64,000 bases of DNA from Biscogniauxia marginata (taxonomy: Eukaryota > Ascomycota > Sordariomycetes > Xylariales > Xylariaceae). The notes under the pieces were generated by a model. It saw nothing but the letters and a program-made list of their open reading frames with translations, was not told the DNA's origin and searched no databases. How positions within the stretch are numbered: the stretch's first letter is position 1; the number at the start of each line of letters is the position of its first letter. The stretch spans positions 62,001 through 126,000 of the forward strand of contig MU404082.1 in NCBI GenBank assembly GCA_022695795.1, in the 5' to 3' direction. Of the stretch, positions 11,411 through 22,305 are shown one piece after another. A program made the position numbers and the translations under genes.

Positions 11411-12362
11411 TGACGCCCCCTTTTAATTCCTCTCCACATGAGGAAAGACATATTTCGATTCTGTACTTCATTGTTGGATTTAGCGACGGCGCTGGGGAAG
11501 GACAGGTTTACACAGGACGTATGCGCCCCCAGGGTCATGAGATCAAAAAAGGGAGGCCGAAAAGGCGCAGAGGCAAATGGGCGGGCCCAAGAAAAACTAT
11601 CGTACAATTCAACACCATCGTTATGGTAATACAGGACAGCCTAACACTACATACATGTATAAAGGGAGGTTACGGTTTGTAGAGTATATACATCGTATAT
11701 TCAATTCTCCGAGGGAAGCAACGTAGTATCGGTGCGCAGAATAGGAGGCAACGAAGCAAGCAACCCCGCAGTCATACTTTATCATGATTCAACTCGGCAG
11801 CACTTGGCAGTGAAGCAGAATTAACGTCACTCTCATCACCAGGTCAATCAATACTCCAAGACAATTGAGACGAGATCGACAACATTGCATACGCCAGTGT
11901 GTCACACACCCAGATGCACATGCTTTTCTCGTCCATCACGAGTCAGCGAACTATATACCCATATCAACACGAGAACTCTATTAGATAAAACCGAACGGTG
12001 GCTATAGACTATAGACTATAAACATGTAACGCAGGGTTAACCTACATTAGTCCCTACACTAGCCGCGAACCACGAGATCCCCTCCTTGCACTACTTACCC
12101 GGCTCGGGCCTCATCAACTCCCATCCCTCAATCTCCAACTCGTCTTGCGACCTCGTGCAGAGAGATGCAACGTATAGGATCTTGCCCAGGGTAGTCTACT
12201 GACTGTCTCATAACTACCTACCAGCTAAATAAACATCACTTGATCGTTCAACTTATTGCTGCCGAAATATTATTCGACTCTGTGATCTGGATTAAGTTAC
12301 ATCGTATTACCCACACTATAGTTCACCACACCACATCACACGCATCTTCTCCAAAAAGAAAA
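11411..12362. other. intergenic region
   Basis: No supported gene. It contains the 3' end of the membrane-protein gene, a small tandem CTATAGA motif near 12002-12020, and the leader of the dioxygenase gene. An in-frame open stretch reaches back to 12240 upstream of that gene's ATG but is AT-rich and does not look coding. Confidence 0.45.
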
Positions 12363-13313
12363 ATGCCGGACCCATCCCCGTCCCCCCTCCGCGCCGAGCT
12401 CGCCAAATCCGGCTTCGTAATCCAGCGCTCGATCCTTAGCGCCGCGGAGCTCGAATCGCTCCGCGCGGCAGCGGCGCGCACCACGGCCCTCGCGCGCTCG
12501 GGATCCTGGCCGGACGTGCGCACGGTAGGCAAGCAGTTCCCGCCCTGGACATTCGACCCCAAGTCCCCGGGGGGCGGGATCTGGGGGGTGCAGGGGCTGC
12601 TGCACCCGTCGCTGCCGGACGCGCCCGTCTTCGCGCGCAGCTACTTCGGCGACGCGGTGCTGGGCGTGGCCAAGGAGCTGCTGGGGTGCGGCGACGACGA
12701 GCTCGTCATGGAGCTCTTCAACATGCTCGTGCGGCCCGAGCGGGACTTCGCGCTCCGCTGGCACCGCGACGACGTCCCGGCGGACGCCGACGAGGCCGAG
12801 GAGCGCAGACGGCTAGGGCTCGACGAGAACGACGAGGGGGAGGGGGAGGGGGGAGAGAAGAAGCGCTACTGGCACACCCAGTGGAACCTGGCCCTGTACC
12901 CGGACTCGTCGCTGGTCGTGGTGCCGGGCTCGCACGCGCGCGCGCGCACCCCGGCCGAGCGAGCCGCCGACCCGTTCGCGCCGCGCCTCCCGGGTCAGCT
13001 CGTCGTCGAGCTGGGCGCCGGCGACGTCGTCTTCTACGACAACAACATCCTGCACCGCGGGGTGTACGACGCGGCGCGCGAGCGCATGAGCCTGCACGGC
13101 TCGGTCGGGCGCGCGGCCGGCGGCCGGCTGCGCGCGCGGAACGTGCTGCAGCACGGGGTCGGGGCCTGGGTCGACCGGTGCGATTTCGCCGCGCTGGGGG
13201 AGAGGGGGTCCGGCGACGGTAGTAGGCTGCGCGAGCGCGCTGAGGGTATGCGGGATAGGCTGGTGAGTCTGGGGAGGGAGAGCGGGGAGGTCGGGTACTC
13301 GCTTACGGGGTGA
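12363..13313 (+). CDS. phytanoyl-CoA dioxygenase (PhyH) family oxygenase
   Basis: Intron-less gene of 316 residues. The non-haem Fe(II)/2-oxoglutarate fold is supported by the metal triad: WHRDD gives His134 and Asp136 (HxD), and VVFYDNNILHRGVYD supplies the distal His near residue 231. A downstream Arg in ARERMSLHGS could bind 2-oxoglutarate. The N-terminus (LAKSGFVIQRSILSAAELESL) matches the start typical of PhyH proteins. Substrate is unknown: fungal members hydroxylate lipids or secondary metabolites, and no biosynthetic genes flank this one. ATG 12363 is preferred over in-frame codons further upstream because composition and protein-like sequence begin there. The gene is strikingly GC-rich, with almost every third position G or C, so long frames appear on all strands. 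An acidic Gly/Glu insertion (about residues 157-167) precedes the KKRYWHTQW strand. Confidence 0.88.
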   Translation: MPDPSPSPLRAELAKSGFVIQRSILSAAELESLRAAAARTTALARSGSWPDVRTVGKQFPPWTFDPKSPGGGIWGVQGLLHPSLPDAPVFARSYFGDAVLGVAKELLGCGDDELVMELFNMLVRPERDFALRWHRDDVPADADEAEERRRLGLDENDEGEGEGGEKKRYWHTQWNLALYPDSSLVVVPGSHARARTPAERAADPFAPRLPGQLVVELGAGDVVFYDNNILHRGVYDAARERMSLHGSVGRAAGGRLRARNVLQHGVGAWVDRCDFAALGERGSGDGSRLRERAEGMRDRLVSLGRESGEVGYSLTG

Positions 13314-13948
13314 GAATGGTGACGAGGTACGGAAGGGGATGGAAGGGATGAAAGAAGAGGCTGGGAAAAAATAGGCAATGATAAATGAGTATGACATGAT
13401 ACGAGGGGGGTTCGCAGGATCGAGTAAGAGGCCTGATGGCTATGAACCTATCACACTATCTCTATATAGCCTGTTGAGATTGAAATTGGTGAAAACTTTC
13501 AGTTTATTCCCGTTCCCAATGCGGAGGGCAAAGACAAAAGGAGTACGGAGAAGTTTATGTACTAGAATGAATAAATATATGTACAACGAATGTTCAAAAA
13601 AAGAACCCTCAATCCTATAATTTACCTTCCCGTAAATGCGATAAGTGTATATGTAAAAAAAAAAAAAAAGGAATTCTCATAATTGCACCGAGATTGATCC
13701 TTTCCCCCTCCCCCATCCTTTACAAAGCGACCGTGAGAAAAAGAAGTGCTAGCAGCGTGGCCTTCTTTCCTATCCTACCAACATTCCCGCTGCTGCTCAC
13801 AGCTTCTCCATCTTCCTTGCGAAGGGAAACAAAGAAAGGGGGTATCACGTAAATCCCAATCGCAATTTTTGGGCCAGCATATCATACCATGCAGTTCCTC
13901 GTCAAAAGAGGACGAGTGATGATGGTGATGATGAGACGACGACGGCTT
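13314..13948. other. convergent intergenic region
   Basis: 635 bp between the stop codons of the convergent PhyH and GH55 genes. An A-tract of about 15 bases lies near 13655-13669. No coding frame is supported; this is probably the two 3' UTRs. Confidence 0.45.
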
Positions 13949-16900
13949 CTAACCCGTCCGGAACAGTATGATGTTGGCCGGGAAAACATTGACGTTGTCT
14001 TCCCAGCTGGCGAGGCTCGTGCCGTCCTGGTCGATCATGCTCAGCGAGCCGATCGTGTTGAGCGCGTAGATGTTGATGTTGCTCGTCGCGCCCTCGATCG
14101 ACACGATGCGCGACTGGCAGTTCTCGCCCGCTTCCACAGTCGAGCAGGCTGCAATCAAAACGTCAGCACATGTCAAGGTGAAAGCGGACCGGACAGGTCT
14201 TCGTTCTCTCGAGGAGAGCGAAATGGGGTTGGGAGCTTTTTAGTGGGAAGGAAGGTGGGAAGAAAAAAGGAAGAACTTACTCGTGCTGTAGTTGTTGAAG
14301 AACGAGTAGTGCCCTGCGCCGTAGATGAAGAAGTCCGTCGAGTCGATGATCCGCAGGCCCCATGAATTGGCACAATTGCCCTCGATACCTGAGCAGGAGG
14401 CGGTGAAGTCCGGGTCCTTGATTTCCGCCACAACGGGGAACGGCTCGACGGCATTAGGGGTCGGTTGGTAGTATCTTGGAGTTGGGATGTTAGTATCTCA
14501 TAAGTGACTAGGTGTGTGCATAGACGGCATTTTTGGAGTTAAGAGGGTTTGTGTATGCGTAGAGGTTATCATTATACTCACGGTGTCTCCGTTTGGAACA
14601 TGCTGGCGAAGATGTTCTTTGTATTGGCGAACTGGTAGTTGTACAGATGGTTATGCTCAACGGCCGTGCCAACGAGCCAGAAGGTCCCGACGGTAGATTC
14701 GATATCTTGGTTTCAGTTAGTTGTGTATCCTTTATTCCTCAGTGACGAAAATATATTTTCTTACAAAGTCCTCTTCCGGCGTAAACAGTGATCTGCGTGT
14801 TGTTGGAGTCCTCGATATCGTGGTCAGCAGTCCTATCAGTATGTTAGTCACACGGGGTAATCAAATAATTTATAGGCTTGGTCCAATCAACTCACCAGAG
14901 CCATGTGTTCTCCATATACAGATTTGTGGCTTCCTTGGTGACGTGCATCAGCATATATGCGCCGATGCATTCTGAGTCAATTGCGCTAGATCCGGGCTGT
15001 TTCAAACATTGGGCGACCTGGAAGTCAGATCCAGTGAACCCTCCAACTCGAGCGTGGACGTCCCATAGGCCGCTGGGTGTGCCAGAAGTTGCGAGGTTCC
15101 ATTCGATGAGGATAGCACCCGGAGTTGGGCCTTGTGTTGCGACGACGAAGTCAGAGAATTCAACCTGTCCAGGCTCGCCAGACGTGGAGCCGACCTGAAG
15201 AACGGGCTGGGGGTTGCTCATGTCGCCAAAGAAACTGCCTTGGCCCATGATCACCGGGTAGCCCTCACCGATAATCTTGGTACCAGCTGGGATCTTCAGG
15301 GTCGAAGTGACCTTGTAAAGGCCATAGTCGAGGAAGAGGACCTTGCCATTAGCTGCGCTGTCAATGGCTGACTGGAGTGCCGCAGTCTGTTCTCAATTAG
15401 ATTGATATTCATTTTGAAGGGGGGGGTGAGTGTTAGCTTACGTCGTCCGTCGAGGCATCACCCTTAGCTCCTGAAGACCGAGCGCTAACGAAGTCAGATG
15501 CAGCAAGGTCCTCATACTGCGGCTTCGATCGCTGGTAGTAGCTATTGTCAACTGTGAGGGCGGCAGGCCTGGTGTTGGGGGTGATCTCGCCCGAGAATAC
15601 CTCAGGTCCACTAGGGGTGTACCGGTGGCCCTGGCCCCAACCCGCAATCGTAGTCGACCCGCCCTCGAGGAGCGTCCCGCTTGGCCCTTCAACAGCAACG
15701 GGCACATTTGAAAGGCTAATATTCTCGAGGATCACGCTCCCGGCGGTAGCAGGTGAAGTGGATGTAGTAGCTGCAGTAGAGATACCAACCGGGGTATCCG
15801 TGAAAGAACTATCAATAACCGTAATTGAGCCCACATTCAGAGCCTCGTCACCTGCTGTGATGTCGATTCCCTTTCCGCAGTTGTTAATCTCCAGTCCAAT
15901 GTAAGTCCAGCCCCAGTTCCAAAGCTGGATGATGGCTAAACGCATTCAGTTAAAATTTGGTACATACGTATCATATACAGCGAGACATATACTAACCTGT
16001 TTGGCAATTGTTGAAGACTAGGTTTCTCATAGTGTACTGCTGGTTACCCATGGAAGCTCCTGTGGCGCCTCCGTTGAAGGTCAGGTCACTCATGAAGCCA
16101 CCAGAACCTTGGTCGTCATGTTAGCATTATATACGGGCTCTCAGTCCAGGCGTTCTCCTGTACGTACCACTCTCAATGAACAATCCAACGTGGACGGTAC
16201 TGGCATCCGTGGGCATGTTGAACTCGACGTTGATTAAGCTAGTGGCTTGTGATGTTGGCCAATGCATGCCAGTAGCCGCGGTGCCAGGTGCAATGCCGGT
16301 TGTATCGATGACGAAGTTTCTTACTTGACGGTAAAACACATTGGTCGAGATCCAGTTCAAGTTCTCTGTGTAGTACGGGTTGCCGTCGATCAGACCAAAG
16401 CCTTGGAAGTTGCTAGTGGCTTTCAAGACCGGGCGGTCGGTGGGGTCACCAATCATCTGAGTGAAGTAAGGAGGGACGATAGATGAGGATATTAGATATG
16501 TGCCAGCTGGGAAGTAGACTATGGCAGGGGTAGTTGTGGTAGATGCCTGTGAGGATTAGCATACATTCTCGACAATAAACACCTATGCGCCTGCTCGTGA
16601 TGACACTTACACATCCTTGAAGGCAGCGGTTGCCCCCAGCGTTCATAGCAGCCGTAATGGCGGCGGTGTCGTCGGTAGTTCCATCTCCTATGATGAATGT
16701 TAGCCACTAACACTTCGTGGATCTATAAAACTATTATAATGAAGAACTAGCCTTTGGCGCCAAAATCCTTCACGTTACGGAAGACCGTATAGCCATCCCC
16801 AGCGAAGGGCGCAATGCCCTGGTCTATTGGACGAGTATCAGCTTCATGTCACATAGTGCCGTGTCCAGAGGTTCTCTCACGTTGTATGTCCTCAAGCCAG

Positions 16901-16959
16901 AAGGCGTTGATGCCAACGGCGAGGCTAACAAGAGCCAAAATGAAGGTCTGGAAATGCAT
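13949..16959 (-). CDS. secreted GH55 beta-1,3-glucanase
   Basis: Eleven exons on the minus strand (16959-16881, 16823-16752, 16687-16611, 16546-16168, 16107-15997, 15935-15442, 15386-14896, 14832-14765, 14705-14582, 14474-14281, 14148-13949) encode 762 residues. The signal peptide is MHFQTFILALVSLAVGINA. Two right-handed beta-helix modules are marked by repeated hallmarks: VKDFGAKGDGTTDDTAAI near residue 45 and SSGAKGDASTDDTAAL near residue 395. Between them are GH55-typical strings (YFPAGTYLISS, MIGDPTDRPVLKA, QLWNWGWTYIGLEI). The C-terminal half has MHVTKEATNLYMENTWLW, TADHDIED, VEHNHLYNYQF and ENCQSR. Exo-type hydrolysis of beta-1,3-glucan outside the cell, for nutrition or wall turnover, is the family role. 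The second intron appears to begin with GC instead of GT. A TATA-like word lies 70 bp upstream. Confidence 0.93.
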
Positions 16960-17028
16960 GTTGAAGGTTGAGGGATGCGGTGGCCAGATAGGGAGAGAGT
17001 AGTGATTCCCATTTTGGGACGAAAGGGA

Positions 17029-17036
17029 TATTTATA
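17029..17036 (-). promoter_or_regulatory. TATA-like element of the GH55 gene
   Basis: TATAAATA read on the minus strand, 70 bp upstream of the GH55 start codon. This suits a fungal core promoter of a regulated secreted enzyme. Confidence 0.5.
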
Positions 17037-20000
17037 AACTAAAGAAATCCAGAGACAAGGTTCAGAGCTGGTCAGGAGATGTGAACGACGGTTGGATGTA
17101 TCAGCCTCCCCCGCTACGGACTAACACAAGAGTACATGGAGGTAACGTGCAACTGCTGGTGAGCAGGAATATGCGACCTCAGAGACATTCGATCACAGCA
17201 AACCAAGAACTTGGCTTTCGGTCATATCCAGCCGTCGTCTACTATGTACGACGGGAGGCGTGATGAGCGCGGCTCATGGGACCACCGGGGACCACGGACA
17301 GTCCGATGTGGTTGGTCAGTCAGGCGAGGACCTGCCATTTCAGACAGTATATTGGATTACGTACGTGGCAGTAGAACTCTGGGAAGAAACCATCCATCTA
17401 GGTAACATCGCTGCTTGTCTGATAGGTCTCCATCAACCATTATGCTGGAGCATCTGCTCCCACTAACCTCCCCAGACTTTGGACATGAAACTGACCAGCG
17501 AATGTGAAGGAAGGCTAAGATTGGCCAAGGAATAAGGGCATAGATGATTATGGCAGCTGGCGGGCTGGAGAGAATGCATAATGTAAGGTCAGGCCTTGTG
17601 AGGGATCAGAGTCTCCTACTCAAAAGGGAAACGTCTCTTCAGGAACAATGCGAGATGTTTCTGGCGAGCCGACCAGGGATTGGCTCCCGGGCCGCCCTCC
17701 AATTAGTCAAGATGTTCCAGTTAAAGGCTGGCTTACCCAAGCATGTGACGCGAGACATCCAGTGCTAGTGCTGGATGTAAGTCATGTTGCCGCACAGATC
17801 CAAAGATCGAAAGTTTGCCTCTGCCTTGCTGCCACCCCTGCTGCCCTTCTCTTACGTCCTCGAAATACCTATATAACCTAGGTACTTACTTAGGTTGCCC
17901 AGAAATATTTGTACGTGCAGAACACACCTAGGTGCGTACATACATACTGCATCGCAGCAGTGCATAGGACAGAATGAGGGAGAGGCCTTCTTGAGCAAGA
18001 CATTGCATTGCGTCCATGTATATGCGCCTCAAGGACAAGCGGGCGCTTAGGATTCGTCCAGCACAGCTTTTCAGAATTAGATTTGGGGATCCCCAAGAGG
18101 AAGCGGGCGTTGCATTGCATCTGTATTGCCAACCTTGTCCTGGTCCAGGCGCTAAGATCGAGTTGTGAAAACGGCTCCGGATTGGAATCTTCGATATTGT
18201 AGGGGGCTTACAGTTCAGGGGGACGGCCCGATTGAGCTTCCCACCAATCTGTGCGACCGGGAATCCTGGGAGGAGTTGATTTTAGGAGAACGTGTAGGAC
18301 GTGAGAGATCTCGGGGGAGGAAGACCGCCGGACCTTCGACCACGGATCGTCTTAACAATTAAAGTTGCAGGTGCAGTGGGCAATGCGACTGACTGGGCAG
18401 GTATACAGTAATCACTATACAGTAATCGGGCCACCTCGCACGGTGTCCGATTACTGTCCTCAGATGTCTCGGTGTTAGTTCATTCAGTGTTCCACCTAAC
18501 CTAGCTTAATGTTGTCTAATATCAATGTATCTGATATTAATTAACCTACCTACATTATGTCTCTCCCATGTGATACTCCTATCTATTGATTGACGAAAGA
18601 TCATGTGTAATCAACGCACATTCCACGGCCTGTCTACCCCCTGCCCTACCTACCAAACTGAGCTTACCAGGTAGGTAAGTACGTAAGAATTCAAGATAAA
18701 AAGGGCCTTGCGTCGCGCCTCCACCACCACCTCCTAATACTTACCTACCACCTACTTTCTCTCGTCCCATCCCTTAAGAGGCCAACCCACACCGGGAATG
18801 AGAAATAGGGAATCGTTGGCCAGCATTGTTCTGTGTTACACAACCTACATAACAGCGAGCTCAGAGAACTCTCGACTGTCCTACCTCGAAGACGGCTAAG
18901 TGAATACCATACGCATGGTTCACGCCAGTCTCCATGCCCATCTTCTTCTCGAATTCCCGCCGTGTCCATTCTTGGCCTCTACCCGAACCCATGCTGCTCG
19001 TCGATCATTCAGCAATTGCTAATCAGCAACACTTCCCCTCTCCCTGCATCTTGATCGTTCAATAGAGCTAGAATCGAGCGAGAATCCATCTTCCCACGCT
19101 CACGTCGGGAGCCTTGGCGATGAAGCTTGAATTCATCCGTCCCTATCGATATTTGCCGGCACTTTCTTCCGTTCTTACCTTCTGCCTCTGACCATGTTCT
19201 AACCTCAGTAGACTACCTTAAAACGTGTCTCAAGCAACGCCGTCATATAATCTTATCCTATTATCCCTTTCAAGATCCATCGCGACCTTCTAGTCGGGGT
19301 TCTCTTAACGACGAGCGATGGCGACATAGGCGCATCCTCGGAGTACGTCTCCACGTCAGTAGCCGTCTGCATTTTCTTGCTCGTTCCGGAGGGCTCTCTT
19401 GTGTCTCTTGGCATTTATCCATCCTAGAGGTGTTACACACGTCTTGTTCAAAACTGGTGTTTCGATTTCGGTAACGGGTTCTTCTTGTTTTTCTTTGTTC
19501 TCTTTTCTTTTTGGGTGGCTGAGCATCAAGACTTATGATTCTCCCTCCCTCTTACATATCTCGTGGCAAAGCTGGGTTTTGCTAAGTGGCTACTATGATG
19601 GCGTTCTTGAAGTCAATATATGAAGCTGCGGAACTTGAACATCCATGGTAGGACAGTCGGACGAGTCGAAGAGATGAACAGGCCGGAGCCCGAGAAGGAA
19701 CGCCAACGGTTACCAAAACACAACAGGATAGGTTAGCGATTGGATAAAGCCGTTCGTTACAGGCTGCATATTGGGTGCAATACTCCGCATCTTAACCCCC
19801 GTTCCCCGTCCCCCATCCCCCAGTTCCAGTTCCCCAATCCCGCGACTCCGCAATCGGGAAATTTGTCGAATGCGAAGACTTCGATTTTCAATAGAAAGCT
19901 AACCAGTCAGCCCTCCACTTCCACTTCGGCCGCGCCATTTTTATTTTAGTGTACATCGTTTATTTTATCTTTGGCTTATCATCCCCGTATGAAGCTTCAC

Positions 20001-20725
20001 TAGGACCATAATTAACCGAGGTCTTTTCGGATATCGATGTTATAATATGTCTTAAGTATTCTATGTTGCGGCACTCAGGGACTCGGGACTTACACTAACC
20101 TAAAGAGAGTCAAGGGTCATGTTTCTTGTTTCCCCGCCATCAGACAAGATCCATGTGAACAGCCCCGAGGCAGATGACTAAACTAACGACCATGTTACTT
20201 GTTCTCTACTGATCCACAATGGTTGGATGATCATCGACGTCCGCTGAGTTGCTCCCGACCCGTTTGTTCTACATCCTACCCCGGCTTTCCCCTCCTTCTC
20301 CAGCCCGCAATGCATAAGTCATACTACACGCTGTAGTCTGGCTGGGTCGGTGTTGGAAAATCATTGCCCGAATTGAACGACGTGTGAGAGTAATTATCAC
20401 GGCATCGGAATGCCATGGTCCATGGGATTTCATTGGATTCTAAGCAGAAAAGGCAATGGGCTTCGGGTGGCTCTTCACCACAATAAACAATATCCCATTG
20501 CTCAATCGACAGACAGAATACATGTAAAACCAACTAGGTTAGTTTAGTGAACCCTTGGACAATTATGCAGGAGTGCGAATTTGTCCATTTCATCGTCCTT
20601 CGGTCTTGCATCAATCGTCGCCCATACATGCAGTTACTAGAAAGTCCGTCAGGTGGGCAGTCTTTGTAAATGAACCTGACGACTAGTTGACGTCAATTGC
20701 ATCTTCCCCTCTAAAATAGTATCTA

Positions 20726-20776
20726 TTCTCTCTCTGTCTCTCTCTCTCTATATATATATATCTATATACATATATT
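20726..20776. repeat. CT/TA microsatellite
   Basis: A run of TC dinucleotides passes directly into TA dinucleotides within the gene-poor region. Simple sequence repeat. Confidence 0.85.
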
Positions 20777-22305
20777 ACATGTAAGACATATAAATACTTT
20801 CCTCCATTGAGAGGGAAGGGTTTTCCGGTGAACCTTACAATGTAATGTCGCTCTCGTTGGTGATCTTCAGGACCAGCTATCAATATTGTGATATAATCAC
20901 ACTTTGCTGACAATACATAATAACATCTCACCTAGGAAGATGGTGGGGCAAAACAAATTGGAAAAAGAAAAGGAGAGAGATAAGCGATGCATATACGTGC
21001 GATGTAGTAGAAACTACCTACCTATACATTACATAGGTATAATATAGGTATTACATGCTTACCTACATAAGGTACGCTCTATACCGTGCTGCGAGCAGAT
21101 GATTGGTCTCCCCCTTTCCCCCACACTTTCCGGGAGGCCGTTTCTCCAATGCGGAGATGTGCTATGGGGTTCTGACGCTACCAGGCCGCGCATCGCTGCA
21201 TAGCGGGTCTGAGATTTTCTGGGGGCGGGACGCAGTCCCCATCTTGCCTCTGGGGTTCCTTAGCTTGGAGTACGGCACTCTGCAAACCCATAAGGCAGGT
21301 ATTAGACAGAGCCTGGGGCACAGCGAAGATACGGAAATACGAAAAGTCTACAAATTACCAGCTAGGTTGCAGGCTGCCTACTTAAACCGCGACGAATTTC
21401 GGCTTTCTGATTCGACGCCACAATTTTTCTTTACAACTCGGGTTTTCGTCCAACCTGTCGTCTTCCACCTTCTCCCCATCTCCGCATCTTCCTCCTCACT
21501 CCTCACCACCCGTTTTTTTCTCCCATATCGACCCCGAATTCCAGATCACGATTTGAGGCTATCTCGGTCTTTTCTACATTGGCACTGTCTCGTCCCCAAT
21601 GCCGTCCCTTCGGAGTGTCAACTCAATTGACAACTTTTAAATATACTTAGTATACATTCGCCCTCGAGGCTATACCCTAATTATTCGGTGCACGCTCAGG
21701 GCGTTGATCGTCCGGCTACAGACGCAACACAGAGAGAGAGCATCTCCACACGCGCTCCTCGCTTCACTCTCGTCGCTATTCTCCGCGTCAACACTGCTAA
21801 TAAACCCGCCACTCACCGCTCTGCATCCACGTCCACCGGGTAATCAATACGCAGCCAGTCCGTACTACCCTGGAAACGTGTCAGGCCAGGTCACGACATT
21901 ACATTACCTCGTCACCAATCTTCAACGGCCTCCCCTTCCAGCTCTCCCCCCCGGGTAGCCTCGCGCCACTTCATTTCTTGGGGTCTATCACCACGCTGCT
22001 GGCGGCCGACGCTGCGGCCTGCTCAACTTTTGGGGGAGGCGGGAGGACGAGTGTGGTTAGCAAGCCAGGCCAGGTGCCGAGTATAACCCAAGGCCAGCTG
22101 ATACTACCATCATCTTCATGAATTCATCCATCAATCGTCCACCCCGCAAGACATTCCTCTTTCCGGCATACCTACCTGGCCCCTTGGAAGTCGACCCTAC
22201 CGCCCTTCCCCACTTCTTCGTGCTGCGTGACTCCCTACTTACATTACATCCATAGTCCGTACAGGGACTTGCCCCCATAAGCTAATATCTATCTACGTGC
22301 TCGAC

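Larger units (their letters stand above)
16960..22305. other. 5.3 kb gene-poor region
   Basis: No protein gene can be supported on either strand; the longest frames (115 and 175 codons near 19127 and 21103) show no family resemblance. The left edge is the GH55 promoter. Features seen are ACCTACCTA/TAGGTAGG words (near 17877, 18543, 18650, 18740, 21015-21065), a small CACTATACAGTAATC direct repeat near 18405-18425, a CT/TA microsatellite at 20726-20776, and pyrimidine-rich DNA from about 21420 to 22300 that could be the long promoter and leader of the C2H2 factor. A non-coding RNA cannot be excluded. Confidence 0.5.

Noticed and set aside
12686..13222. Second plus-strand frame of 178 codons inside the PhyH gene
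   Set aside because: Arg/Ala-rich shadow frame produced by extreme GC content.
12363..16959. Secondary-metabolite cluster built on the PhyH oxygenase
   Set aside because: No polyketide synthase, peptide synthetase, terpene cyclase or tailoring genes are nearby; the neighbours are a membrane protein and a glucanase.
21103..21958. Two successive plus-strand open frames (175 and 84 codons) before the C2H2 factor
   Set aside because: No recognisable protein features; Ser/Pro/Leu content follows from pyrimidine-rich DNA, probably leader or promoter sequence.
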